DNA from: Sphingobacterium sp. LZ7M1
GTDB taxonomy: Bacteria > Bacteroidota > Bacteroidia > Sphingobacteriales > Sphingobacteriaceae
Length of the DNA: 64,000 bases
Assembly (NCBI RefSeq): GCF_024296865.1
Contig: NZ_CP101134.1
Span: 744,001-808,000 of the forward strand
Reading direction: 5' to 3'
The stretch's first letter is position 1. Each line of letters starts with the position of its first letter. Under the pieces are notes generated by a model that saw only the letters and a list, made by a program, of their open reading frames with translations, had not been told where the DNA came from and made no database searches. Position numbers and translations under genes: made by a program. This document shows positions 7,335 through 15,861 of this stretch, piece by piece.

Positions 7335-10184
7335 ATGGGGACCCTAAGGATAGTATGCTGTATTTGTCTAGGCTTGTTGTTAAACCTTGCAGCTTCGTAT
7401 GCTAGCATACAGCCTAAATATCTGCGTACAGAATATAAGATCAATCCCTATGTAGAAGAAAGTAAACCGCGATTGAGTTGGGAGCTTGAAGGCAAGGGAT
7501 TCAACCAATCTCAATTAGCTTATCAGGTTATGGTAGCCAGTTCGGAAGCCTTGCTTAGAAAGAACCAAGCAGACCTTTGGGACAGCAAAAAGGTAAATGG
7601 CAACCAAACCAATCAGATTGAATATGCTGGAAAGTTACTTCAGTCTGGACAACGGGTTTATTGGAAGGTCCGCTCCTGGGATGAAAAGGATAGAGTTGGC
7701 AAATGGTCGGAAATCCAATATTGGGAATTGGCGAAACCTAACCCAGAGGATTGGAAAGCAAAGTGGATCGGGGTTGATTTAAACCACTTAGCTCCTAAAG
7801 GAGAATATCATTTACCACCTTCGCCATATTTACGAAAAGAGGTCTCTCTAAAGAAGAAGATTAAATCCGCGCGATTATACATTAGCTCCCTTGGACTCCA
7901 TAATTTTTATGTCAATGGAGAAAAGATAGGGCGCGGTTATTTTGCATCAGGTTGGACTGACTATAATAAGCGTGTATATTACAATGTATATGATGTCACA
8001 GACCAATTGAGCGATGGAAACAATGTGTTTGGCGCCATATTATCCAGTGGCTGGTATGCCGGTTATTTAGGCTATGCCTTGTTGGTCGGTTCCCCGCAGG
8101 TAAACCAGTTCTATGGAAAATTTCCCCTTTTGAAGGCACAGATCGATGTAACCTACGAGGATGGGAGCAAGGAGCATATTGCCACAGATTCACGTTGGAA
8201 ATACAGTACTGGTGCCATACTGGAATCAGATTTCTTGGAAGGTGAAAAGCATGATGCCAGAAAGGAACCACAGGGATGGAATAGGGTTGGTTTCGATGCA
8301 AGTGCGTGGACCGATATCCAAGAGTTTCCAGACCAAGAAGGGCAGGAACTTGAAATCTATCCAAGTAATCCAGTTCGGGTATTGCAGGAGTTATCCGCCA
8401 AGTCCATTAAGAAAATTGCTGAAGGTCAATATATCGTGGATTTTGGCCAAAACTTCGCTGGTAATATCCGGTTAAAGATCAATGGCAGCAAAGGAGATTC
8501 CCTGGTCTTTCGATATGGAGAAATGCTGTTTCCTGATGGTAAGCTGATGACGGATAACCTGCGAAAAGCGAGAGCTACGGATACATACATCCTAAACGGG
8601 TCAAAGAATGAGGAGTGGAGTCCTAGCTTCACCTTTCATGGGTTCCAGTTCGTGGAAGTTACCGGATTGAAAGTGGAACCTAGCCTTGATTTCTTGACAG
8701 GCTTGGTGATGAGTTCGGATCTCGACCAGGTAGGAAGTTTTGAATCCGACAATCCCATGCTAAATCAGCTTTACAGTAATATCCTTTGGACCCAGAAAGC
8801 TAATTATCTAGATATACCGACCGACTGTCCGCAAAGGGATGAAAGGTTGGGCTGGACGGGTGATGCCCAAGTATATATGCGTTCGGCGATCTTCAATGCC
8901 GATGTTGCGCCATTCCACAAGAAATGGATCAAAGACCTGAATGATTCCCAATGGCCGAATGGTGCCTATCCCATCTATGCCCCTATGCCAGTTAATGCAG
9001 AAGGGGTAGCTGCAATCAGAGCATCCGATTCTTTCTCACCGGGCTGGTCTGAGGCGGGGATTATCTGCACGTATGAATATTTTAAAGCCTATAATGACCT
9101 TCGCATTGTTCGGGAGTCACTTCCATTTATGAGGAAATTTATGGCTTTCCTAAAGTCCAGAACGAAAGGCAATGTGTTGCAGGAAGGAGCTTTTGAAGAT
9201 GTAAACCCAAAAGGTGGATTTGGAGATTGGTTGTCGGTAGGAGAAAAGACAAGTCCTGATCTATTGGCCACAACCTACTATTTCTACTGCAATAAATTGA
9301 TGGCTGAGATGTGTCGTGCAATTGGAGATATGCAACTAGCTACGGATTATGAAAAGGAGTCCTTTGCCGTTAAGATGGGGTTCAAACAACATTATATGGA
9401 CGAACATGGAAAACTGAAAACCAATTCCGCGTTCTATGGAAAGGGTGAAGGCTATGTGGAAGGTCAAAACGGCTTTTCTGGCCATACCCAAACCGCCTAT
9501 GCCAATGCATTGTATTCAGGGATATTGGATGAGCAGGATGAAGCCTTGGCAGGTAAATATCTCCGAGAGCTTTTGGAAGCCAATGGCAATAAGTTGAGTA
9601 CCGGTTTCTTGGGTTTCAAACCGCTTTTGCCAGCATTGACTGCTTCTGGTTCAACTGATAAGGCTTACATGCTCTTACAAAGTACTGAATACCCATCCTT
9701 AGGCTACGAGGTGGTAAATGGAGCGACTTCCATTTGGGAACGTTGGGATAGCTATAGCAAGGAAAAAGGATTTATCCATAATGCAGCCATGAATTCTTTC
9801 TCACACTATGCTTTCGGTTCGGTAAACGAATGGATGTTTGAGCATTTGCTCGGCATAAAGTTGAAAGAAAATGGTTTCCAGGAGGTCTATATACAGCCTG
9901 AAATTGGTGATTTTGGAATCAATGAGGTAGCGGGATCCTATCGTTCCATAGCTGGCAACATCAAAAGTGCATGGAGCAGATCGGAAAAGGAGGTCATGCA
10001 GGAAATCCAGATTCCAGTCAATGTGGTCGCTTATTGCAGTATAAATACGGAGGATCTAAAGGATGTAAAAATAAATGGAGAACCCATTGATCGAAACAAC
10101 CTCGTGCGTTCCTTAAAGAAACTAGATGGGGAAATCTTGGTCGAACTTGGCTCGGGTAAGTATACAATCAGAACAGCTCTTTAA
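7335..10184 (+). CDS. Secreted alpha-L-rhamnosidase, GH78
   Basis: This enzyme hydrolyses terminal alpha-L-rhamnose from glycosides or polysaccharides. The 949 residues begin with a Sec signal (hydrophobic 5-20, cleavage after ASYAS), so it is periplasmic or exported. An Ig-like N-terminal domain (LRTEYKINPYVEESKPRLSW) precedes the rhamnosidase N domain (KSARLYISSLGLHNFYVNG, WTDYNKRVYYNVYDVT). The catalytic (alpha/alpha)6 barrel has DIPTDCPQRDERLGWTGDAQ, in which D497, E503 (general acid), W507 and D510 match the spacing known for GH78. ATSIWERWDSY carries the probable base E802. A C-terminal beta-sandwich closes the protein. It is first in a plus-strand set with rhaM 13 nt downstream and gntR after that, and divergent from the susCD arm. 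Confidence 0.95.
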   Translation: MGTLRIVCCICLGLLLNLAASYASIQPKYLRTEYKINPYVEESKPRLSWELEGKGFNQSQLAYQVMVASSEALLRKNQADLWDSKKVNGNQTNQIEYAGKLLQSGQRVYWKVRSWDEKDRVGKWSEIQYWELAKPNPEDWKAKWIGVDLNHLAPKGEYHLPPSPYLRKEVSLKKKIKSARLYISSLGLHNFYVNGEKIGRGYFASGWTDYNKRVYYNVYDVTDQLSDGNNVFGAILSSGWYAGYLGYALLVGSPQVNQFYGKFPLLKAQIDVTYEDGSKEHIATDSRWKYSTGAILESDFLEGEKHDARKEPQGWNRVGFDASAWTDIQEFPDQEGQELEIYPSNPVRVLQELSAKSIKKIAEGQYIVDFGQNFAGNIRLKINGSKGDSLVFRYGEMLFPDGKLMTDNLRKARATDTYILNGSKNEEWSPSFTFHGFQFVEVTGLKVEPSLDFLTGLVMSSDLDQVGSFESDNPMLNQLYSNILWTQKANYLDIPTDCPQRDERLGWTGDAQVYMRSAIFNADVAPFHKKWIKDLNDSQWPNGAYPIYAPMPVNAEGVAAIRASDSFSPGWSEAGIICTYEYFKAYNDLRIVRESLPFMRKFMAFLKSRTKGNVLQEGAFEDVNPKGGFGDWLSVGEKTSPDLLATTYYFYCNKLMAEMCRAIGDMQLATDYEKESFAVKMGFKQHYMDEHGKLKTNSAFYGKGEGYVEGQNGFSGHTQTAYANALYSGILDEQDEALAGKYLRELLEANGNKLSTGFLGFKPLLPALTASGSTDKAYMLLQSTEYPSLGYEVVNGATSIWERWDSYSKEKGFIHNAAMNSFSHYAFGSVNEWMFEHLLGIKLKENGFQEVYIQPEIGDFGINEVAGSYRSIAGNIKSAWSRSEKEVMQEIQIPVNVVAYCSINTEDLKDVKINGEPIDRNNLVRSLKKLDGEILVELGSGKYTIRTAL

Positions 10185-10197
10185 TGTAAATAGATTT

Positions 10198-10512
10198 ATG
10201 AAACAGGTAGCCTTTAAAATGAAACTTCTGCCGGGCAATGAAGCGGAATATCTTCGTCGGCATCAGCAGATTTGGCCGAAATTGGCAAAACTCTTAAAAG
10301 AGAATGGGATATCTGATTATTCCATTTTTTTAGATCCGGAGACCTTGGATCTCTTTGCGGTGCAGACCTTGGCTGAGGGATTTGAAGAACAAAAATTAAA
10401 GGCAGATCCCATTATGAAGGAATGGTGGGCCTATATGAAGGATCTGATGGAAACCAATGCAGATTATTCACCAAAAACTTTTCCCTTAAAACAAGTATTT
10501 TACTTACCTTAG
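10198..10512 (+). CDS. rhaM: L-rhamnose mutarotase
   Basis: It interconverts the alpha and beta anomers of L-rhamnose, so free sugar released by the rhamnosidase can feed L-rhamnose isomerase. The 104-residue protein has the E. coli RhaM length. The matching blocks are EYLRRHQQIWPKL with His22 (the catalytic acid position), the central Tyr of ISDYSIFLD, WWAYMKDLMETN and the C-terminal QVFYLP. The ATG at 10198 is preferred over the upstream in-frame start at 10126, which would overlap the rhamnosidase. No rhamnose isomerase, kinase or aldolase genes are in this window, so catabolism must be encoded elsewhere. Confidence 0.93.
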   Translation: MKQVAFKMKLLPGNEAEYLRRHQQIWPKLAKLLKENGISDYSIFLDPETLDLFAVQTLAEGFEEQKLKADPIMKEWWAYMKDLMETNADYSPKTFPLKQVFYLP

Positions 10513-10513
10513 G

Positions 10514-10546
10514 ATGTATACAAAGTAAACCTATATTGTAATACAT
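10514..10546. promoter_or_regulatory. Inverted repeat in the rhaM-gntR gap, possible autoregulatory operator
   Basis: ATGTATACAA (10514-10523) and TTGTAATACAT (10536-10546) form a near-perfect inverted repeat with a 12-nt spacer, ending just before the ATG of the GntR gene. GntR regulators often bind AT-rich palindromes beside their own gene. No second copy was seen at susC or the rhamnosidase. Confidence 0.3.
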
Positions 10547-10551
10547 ATCTT

Positions 10552-11592
10552 ATGACTTCCAAGGTAACTGATTTCTTAAAGACCATCCAGATTAGTGACT
10601 TTTCTGCTACCCCAAAATACAAGCAGCTAGCCAGTGCTATTATCGATGCGGTCAAGAACGGTGCATTGGAAAAAGAGGATATGCTACCCTCCATCAATGA
10701 ACTTTCGGTGTATGTGGATATTTCTCGGGATACCGTGGAAAAAGCATATAAGTTCCTTAAAAATGCGGAAGTCATCGCCTCCATTCCGGGTAAAGGATAT
10801 TACATTGCGACCACAGATGTCAAACAGAGACAGAAGATCGCGATCCTCCTTAATAAGCTCAGTGCCCATAAAAAGTTGGTTTATGATTCCTTTGCAAGAG
10901 AATTGGAAGATGATGCCGCCCTCGATCTTTTTGTATATAACTCAGATATCACCTATCTGCGGACCCTTTTAGGTGGATTGACGAAGACCTATGATTATTA
11001 TGTGCTCTTCCCTCATTTTAAGGAAGGAAGGGATCAAGCTCCTGATATTATCAATAAATTGATTCCACCTGAAAAGTTGATCCTATTGGGTAAGTATATA
11101 GATGATATACAAGGGGATTTTGCAGCGGTATATGAGAATTATGAGAAGGACATCTATGGGGCATTGGAAGAGGCCCTTCCTTCTCTGAGTAAGTACCATA
11201 CCCTGAACCTGATCTTTCCGGACAATAGTGACTACCCCAAAGCGATTATCAAGGGTTTCTATAAATTTGCCCAGCAATATGCGTTCAACCATTCTCTAGT
11301 CAGTGAATTGGAGAAGGAAAAAATTGAATTGGGTAGCTGTTATATCAATATCGCAGAAGATGACCTGGTTAAGCTATTGGACAAGATCATTAAAAAGAAC
11401 CTCAAGATAGGGCAAGATGTAGGGGTAATCTCCTACAATGAAACCCCATTAAAGAAATTTATCCTCAATGGGATCACCACGATTTCCACTGATTTTGAAA
11501 TGATGGGTAAGATGGCGGCAGAGCTTATCAAGAACAAATCGAAAGATCATGTAGAAGTTCCTTTTTACCTGAAGCAAAGGTCATCAATTTAA
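10552..11592 (+). CDS. GntR-family regulator with periplasmic-binding-protein-like effector domain
   Basis: Residues about 20-85 form a GntR winged helix (KYKQLASAIIDAVKNG, LPSINELSVYVDISRDTVEK, GKGYYIATT). Residues about 100-346 resemble the LacI/GalR-type sugar-binding domain: YDYYVLFPHF, DVGVISYNETPLKKFI, and a closing MAAELIKNKSKDHVEVPFYLKQRSSI typical of LacI C-termini. Such fusions in Bacteroidota are sugar-responsive regulators of nearby catabolic genes. It is third after the GH78 gene and rhaM, so the likely effector is L-rhamnose or a derivative (inference). It starts 39 nt after rhaM, and an inverted repeat in that gap may be its own operator. Whether it activates or represses cannot be told. 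Confidence 0.9.
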   Translation: MTSKVTDFLKTIQISDFSATPKYKQLASAIIDAVKNGALEKEDMLPSINELSVYVDISRDTVEKAYKFLKNAEVIASIPGKGYYIATTDVKQRQKIAILLNKLSAHKKLVYDSFARELEDDAALDLFVYNSDITYLRTLLGGLTKTYDYYVLFPHFKEGRDQAPDIINKLIPPEKLILLGKYIDDIQGDFAAVYENYEKDIYGALEEALPSLSKYHTLNLIFPDNSDYPKAIIKGFYKFAQQYAFNHSLVSELEKEKIELGSCYINIAEDDLVKLLDKIIKKNLKIGQDVGVISYNETPLKKFILNGITTISTDFEMMGKMAAELIKNKSKDHVEVPFYLKQRSSI

Positions 11593-11696
11593 TGAGTTAG
11601 TAAATTTAGTAAGTAAGGATCATCAAAAATCGTTTCCGTTCATAAACAATTTGTTCTGTAATCTGTTCAATATCAGGTTACAAAAGCAATAACCTT

Positions 11697-12068
11697 ATGA
11701 AAATCGTAAAGACTGTTATTTTTACCCTATTTGGCTTGGCCTTTATCTTCTTTGGAACAGCCAAGTTCATCAATATCATTCCGACACCTGAATTGACAGA
11801 GGCACAATTATCCATTACAGCAGCATTAGTGAAATTGAAATGGCTTATCCCCTTGGTCGGTACGATGGAGATTATCGGAGGTCTTTTGGTCGCTATCCCC
11901 AAAACGCGGGCATTAGGGGCTATAATCCTGTTGCCTATCTTGATAGGAGTATTCCTTCATCATGCTACCTTAGATCCTTCAGGAGCGCCGATGGCTGCCG
12001 TATTGGGATTGATTGATATTTGGATCATAGCCGACAACTGGAAGAGATACCTGCCTATGATAAAATAG
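11697..12068 (+). CDS. DoxX-like membrane protein
   Basis: A small integral membrane protein of 123 residues with four hydrophobic segments (about 4-23, 50-68, 73-90 and 96-113). Typical DoxX-family traits are the first helix ending FGTAKF and the GTMEIIGGLLVAIPKTRALGA segment, where a Glu-containing helix is followed by the second hairpin. The family has members linked to quinone-related and redox stress functions, but a specific role here is unknown. It is a single gene 104 nt after gntR, and the long repeat-rich spacer follows. Confidence 0.8.
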   Translation: MKIVKTVIFTLFGLAFIFFGTAKFINIIPTPELTEAQLSITAALVKLKWLIPLVGTMEIIGGLLVAIPKTRALGAIILLPILIGVFLHHATLDPSGAPMAAVLGLIDIWIIADNWKRYLPMIK

Positions 12069-12082
12069 CACCTTCCGGATCC

Positions 12083-12303
12083 CTTTTCCATTCCTTCGTT
12101 TGAACCAGGATTAAAGGGATGGGAGGATGGGCCAAGATCATGGTATAACCGTGGCATTCTAACTATTTTTGGACGTGCTACTGTAGTGGCGTATTGCAAA
12201 CCCCCGCCCCATACAAACCTAAAATAATATCATCCCTTTGGCTGACTCTTTTCCATTCCTTCGTTTGAACCAGGATTAAAGGGATGAGAGGATAGACCAA
12301 GAT
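12083..12303. repeat. Two direct copies of a 55-bp element
   Basis: 12083-12138 and 12248-12303 share CTTTTCCATTCCTTCGTTTG followed by AACCAGGATTAAAGGGATG, a GAGGAT segment and CCAAGAT, with only a few differences. They sit in the 593-bp gene-free stretch 12069-12661 between DoxX and the DUF4136 gene. The same stretch also holds a 9-bp hairpin at 12408-12428 (TCTTCAATC gaa GATTGAAGA) and two fragments of the 111-bp repeat family. No coding sequence was seen there. Confidence 0.75.
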
Positions 12304-12471
12304 TTAAACTGCATCAAACAAATAATTGACCGATGGTTCTTTAGCACATTTCCAATTCTGAACGAGGAGTGAAGAATCTGTACGGTTCTTATAAAAATGG
12401 CCTGTCATCTTCAATCGAAGATTGAAGAACTGTACGCCAATGCTATCATTTTTTGATTATCAGTATTTATA

Positions 12472-12556
12472 GTTCCGAGATGTTTCGTTCCTCAACAAGA
12501 CAGGCAGAGGGAATTAAAGGGTATAGCTCCGAGATGTTTCGTTCCTCAACATGACA
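12472..12556. repeat. Two partial copies of the 111-bp repeat family
   Basis: 12472-12502 and 12526-12556 both carry TTCCGAGATGTTTCGTTCCT-like cores (CTCC in the second) ending in CTCAACAAGACA or CTCAACATGACA. They correspond to the right half of the units at 6420-6729, with GTTCC in place of GTGCC. They are 54 bp apart. Confidence 0.7.
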
Positions 12557-12619
12557 AAAAAAGCTAAAAAGATAGCCGCTTTCCACTCTCTCACATCTCA
12601 TATCTCACATCTCAAATCC

Positions 12620-12660
12620 AAAAACAGAAAAAGCGAGCATCGCTCGCTTTTTCTGTTTTT
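12620..12660 (-). terminator. Intrinsic terminator, 19-bp perfect stem
   Basis: Arms 12620-12638 and 12642-12660 pair perfectly (AAAAACAGAAAAAGCGAGC with its complement) around a 3-nt loop, with T runs on both strands. It lies directly after the stop of the minus-strand DUF4136 gene and can also stop plus-strand transcription from the DoxX side. Confidence 0.9.
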
Positions 12661-12661
12661 C

Positions 12662-13219
12662 CTATTTCACTGGATATTCCTTAAAAATTCCTTCTACCAC
12701 TTTCGGTAAATTGTTGATTGATTTTTCAGGGGTTTGAATTTCACCTGATCCTCTCGCTTGCCATACCACCGAATTTGATTTTCGGTCCAAGGCTTCGATG
12801 ATTAAGTGGGAGTAGCGGACTTTTTCTTTTCCTACCGGATAAGATCTTCCGCCCCAGCCGTAGCCCCACCATGGACTAAAGCCCCAAGGACCACCCCAGC
12901 CCCAGCCTGTATTTCCGTACACCATTCTGCTTTTGTTGTTCACAATCGTGATATAACGGAACAGGATGTCTGGATTTTCTTTGCTGTAGCGCATTCCTCT
13001 TGCCTCTAATTCACGGTTTGCGGTCGACAGAATATTATTTCTGGCGATATCGTTCGTAAAGTAGTTCTTGGAAAGGGAGTCTACAGGAGGTAACCAACCA
13101 TATGTTTTATATTGTGCGAAGTCCAAAGTTTGGACTCTCGTGGTATTATATTTATAGGGGCTACAGGAGCCTAAAATGAAGACTACCCCAAGTAGCATGA
13201 TTGACCAAAACTTTTTCAT
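12662..13219 (-). CDS. DUF4136 lipoprotein
   Basis: A 185-residue envelope lipoprotein with a signal ending FILGSCSPYKY. The start at 13219 (MKKFWSI) is chosen over the ATG three codons upstream, since it gives a standard signal. DUF4136 features are the early FAQYKTYGWLPP, the alternating NPDILFRYITIV strand, a Gly/Trp-rich middle (GWGWGGPWGFSPWWGYGWGG) and the closing LIIEALDRKSNSVVWQARG with NLPKVVEGIFKEYP. The function of the family is unknown. It is a single gene with its own strong terminator, downstream of nadE's promoter region and transcribed in the same direction. Confidence 0.88.
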   Translation of the reverse strand: MKKFWSIMLLGVVFILGSCSPYKYNTTRVQTLDFAQYKTYGWLPPVDSLSKNYFTNDIARNNILSTANRELEARGMRYSKENPDILFRYITIVNNKSRMVYGNTGWGWGGPWGFSPWWGYGWGGRSYPVGKEKVRYSHLIIEALDRKSNSVVWQARGSGEIQTPEKSINNLPKVVEGIFKEYPVK

Positions 13220-13262
13220 AAATCTCAATTTATTTTATTAGACGTGTTTTACCTTAAAAAGT

Positions 13263-14909
13263 TTAACCCCCAAACGAATATTTTGCAACCAATGGCATGG
13301 ACCTACCTGGGCCAAATGCTTTAGGGCTAACGCGCAGGATAGGAGGAGCTTGGAACCTTTTGAATTCCGCATTGCAAAGCAGTTTATAGATCCTGTTTAC
13401 CAAGCTTTCCTCGAAGCCTAAATTGATCACATCCTCCTTGGATTTTTCCATTTCGATCAATTGGAAAAGGACAGCATCCAAAAGATCATAATCAGGTAGG
13501 GAATCCGAATCCTTTTGATCAGGTCTTAACTCTGCCGATGGCGGTTTAACGATTGTATTGATAGGGATAATTTCCCGTTCACGGTTTATGTATTTTGCCA
13601 GCTCGTATGCCTGTGTTTTATAAACATCGCCAATGACACTGATTGAACCAGCCATGTCGCCATATAGGGTGCCATAGCCAACTGCAGCTTCACTTTTGTT
13701 AGAGGTGTTCAAAAGGATGTTTCCAAATTTATTGGAAATCGCCATCAGTAAGGTGCCACGGGTTCTCGCCTGAATGTTTTCTTCGGTGGTGTCTTTCTCA
13801 CGGCCAGCAAAGGTTTCTTCAAGAGTAGACTCAAAGGCAGCTGCAATATCTTTAATCGGAATAATCTGATGTTGGCATCCGGTATTCTCCACCAGGTCCA
13901 AGGCATCTTTCAGCGAGTGGTCCGTAGAATAAACCGAAGGCATCAGGATCGAAAGAACATTTTCAGGACCTAAGGCTTCGCAGGCTAATGCAGCAACCAA
14001 TGCCGAATCCAGACCTCCTGAAAGCCCAAGTATCGCAGACTTAAACCCTGATTTTTGAAAATAATCTCTTAGTCCCAAGATCAAGGCATCATGGATCAAA
14101 GATATTTCCGAGGTTTTGCGTGGATTATACTCCACAGTCGATTTCAGGTCATTGTTGATCAATTCCACAAACTGTAGGTCTTCCTCAAAAGCCTTTAATT
14201 CCAAAATTACCTCAGCTTTTTTGTTCAATGCCAAGGAACGACCATCAAAGATGATATCCGTCTGGGCACCGATTTGATTGACATAGATTAAAGGAGCGCT
14301 TGCTTTAATCACATTGCGTTTCAATACATTTTTTCGGCTTTCAAAATGGGTATATGAAAACGGTGAGGCAGCAATATTGATGATCAGGTCGGGGTTCTCT
14401 TTGGCCAACTCCAACATGATGTCGCCAACATAAGAATTTGGTCCATCATCATCCCATAGATCTTCACAGATGGTCAACGCAATGGTTTTCTCTTTGAATT
14501 TGATGCAGCTTACCTGTGCATTAGGTTCAAAATAGCGGTACTCATCAAAAACATCGTAATCTGGGAGCAAGCTCTTTTTGGTAATTTGCTTAACTTGTCC
14601 TTGTTCGATCAAAACAGCGGCATTGTAAAGGGATTTTCCTTCTCCGTCTTGATTCGGAACTGGAGCGCCAATGATACAGGCGATGTCCTGACAGTGTTCA
14701 GCAATGTTCTCTATGTTATGATAGCATTGCTGTAAAAAGGCAGTGTTTCGCAAAAGGTCCTTAGCAGGATAGCCTCCAATAGCCAATTCTGCAAATACGA
14801 TTAGTTCAGCGCCTTCATTCTTTGCTTTCAGGATGCTGTCGATAATTTTTTGATTGTTCTTTTCGAAATTTCCTATATGGTAGTTGAGCTGTGATAAAGC
14901 AATCTTCAT
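13263..14909 (-). CDS. nadE: Glutamine-dependent NAD+ synthetase
   Basis: It makes NAD+ from nicotinic acid adenine dinucleotide, ATP and glutamine in the cytoplasm. The 548 residues hold an N-terminal nitrilase-type glutaminase with E41 (VFAELAIGGYP), K112 (KKSLLPDYDVFDEYRYF) and C148 (ICEDLWDD). A C-terminal ATP-pyrophosphatase domain has the SGGLDS loop at 297-302, NTSNKSEAAVGYGTLYGD and PPSAELRPDQKDSDSLPDYD. All catalytic residues are present and the length is in the normal range for the two-domain form. It is apparently monocistronic. Confidence 0.97.
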   Translation of the reverse strand: MKIALSQLNYHIGNFEKNNQKIIDSILKAKNEGAELIVFAELAIGGYPAKDLLRNTAFLQQCYHNIENIAEHCQDIACIIGAPVPNQDGEGKSLYNAAVLIEQGQVKQITKKSLLPDYDVFDEYRYFEPNAQVSCIKFKEKTIALTICEDLWDDDGPNSYVGDIMLELAKENPDLIINIAASPFSYTHFESRKNVLKRNVIKASAPLIYVNQIGAQTDIIFDGRSLALNKKAEVILELKAFEEDLQFVELINNDLKSTVEYNPRKTSEISLIHDALILGLRDYFQKSGFKSAILGLSGGLDSALVAALACEALGPENVLSILMPSVYSTDHSLKDALDLVENTGCQHQIIPIKDIAAAFESTLEETFAGREKDTTEENIQARTRGTLLMAISNKFGNILLNTSNKSEAAVGYGTLYGDMAGSISVIGDVYKTQAYELAKYINREREIIPINTIVKPPSAELRPDQKDSDSLPDYDLLDAVLFQLIEMEKSKEDVINLGFEESLVNRIYKLLCNAEFKRFQAPPILRVSPKAFGPGRSMPLVAKYSFGG

Positions 14910-15034
14910 GTGTTGACTTTTATTGTAAAAATAGTAATTTAATTTAGTTATCGGCTAAAGCCTTTACGCCATAAAGTAACATATACCAGAAAATTTCTGG
15001 ACGAATTTAGAAGTCACTCTTTTGTTTTGACCTT

Positions 15035-15120
15035 ATTCGAGACACATTCGGAATTTTCGCAAAATGAATTGAATACTTTGAAAGGATTTCCCGAATGTGT
15101 CTCGAATGAGTCTCGAATGA
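15035..15120. repeat. 17-bp inverted repeat plus partial direct copy
   Basis: ATTCGAGACACATTCGG (15035-15051) is exactly complementary to CCGAATGTGTCTCGAAT (15091-15107) across a 39-nt loop. A third partial copy, GAGTCTCGAATG, follows at 15109-15120. It lies in the 306-bp gene-free stretch between nadE and the FKBP gene, and it is not next to a gene end in a way that suggests termination. Confidence 0.75.
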
Positions 15121-15162
15121 AACCCAAATTTCTATCTAGGTTTTTAGGTTGAGATCCAACAG

Positions 15163-15190
15163 AAAAAGGCAACCTTTCGATTGCCTTTTT
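15163..15190 (-). terminator. Intrinsic terminator of the FKBP lipoprotein gene
   Basis: AAAAAGGCAA (15163-15172) pairs with TTGCCTTTTT (15181-15190). On the minus strand the stem ends in a T run 26 nt after the stop of the gene at 15216. Confidence 0.85.
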
Positions 15191-15215
15191 GTAAATATTA
15201 TTTGATTTTTTGCGC

Positions 15216-15785
15216 TTAGTTTGCGTTTCTGATATCCGTTACTTCAATAGTAAAGATCAGCGGTGAATCCGCAGGGATATTTTCTTGTGCTTGGTTATCA
15301 TAACACAAAGGAGAAGGAGCGATAAATCTCACTTTATTTCCTTTTAATAATCCATGAGGTAAAACACCAGAATAACCTGATGAAGCTTTAGGGTAGAACA
15401 TCACCATCCAAGAAGTGATTAATCTGTTGATGGTCATTTGAGTAGCGGTTGTTTTTTCTTCAAAAACTTTTCCATCCATTAATTCACCTTTATATTTTAC
15501 GTTTGCAATTACTGGTACCCAACCATTACCTGCAGAAACATATTCGAATGCAGCACTATCAACTGTTGTAGGCAATACTTCGTACCAAATACCGTAAGCT
15601 GAATCTATGTTATCACCGAAATGCTCTCTTGCATAAGCTTCAATAAGTGGAGCCTGTTTTTTCAAAGTTGAATCGATTCTTCTTTGATTTGCTTCATAAT
15701 CAAAATCATTAGTTTCCGTCTTCATACAAGAAGAAACACTTACCACAGCCAAAAGAGCAACTAAGAATAATTTTAAGTTTTTCAT
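15216..15785 (-). CDS. FKBP-type peptidyl-prolyl isomerase lipoprotein
   Basis: A 189-residue lipoprotein with the signal ending SVSSC. The start at 15785 (MKNLKLFLVAL) is preferred to the in-frame ATG six codons upstream. The C-terminal half resembles an FKBP fold: VIANVKYKGELMDGKVFEE (the YxGxxxDGxxFD-like strand), then GVLPHGLLKGNKVRFIAPSPLCYD (in place of AL..M..G....IP..LAYG) and SPLIFTIEVTDI at the end. Several active-site residues are not canonical, so activity is uncertain. It is probably involved in envelope protein folding. It is a single gene with its own terminator. Confidence 0.82.
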   Translation of the reverse strand: MKNLKLFLVALLAVVSVSSCMKTETNDFDYEANQRRIDSTLKKQAPLIEAYAREHFGDNIDSAYGIWYEVLPTTVDSAAFEYVSAGNGWVPVIANVKYKGELMDGKVFEEKTTATQMTINRLITSWMVMFYPKASSGYSGVLPHGLLKGNKVRFIAPSPLCYDNQAQENIPADSPLIFTIEVTDIRNAN

Positions 15786-15861
15786 ATTTGTTTTTAGTAT
15801 CATTAATAATGCTTCTGATAACGCATGAATTTTTTAATACGCTACAGTTGCGGGTATAAAT

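Noticed and set aside
7148..7444. Minus-strand 98-codon frame over the rhamnosidase start
   Set aside because: It overlaps the rhamnosidase signal peptide region in antisense and shows no family features.
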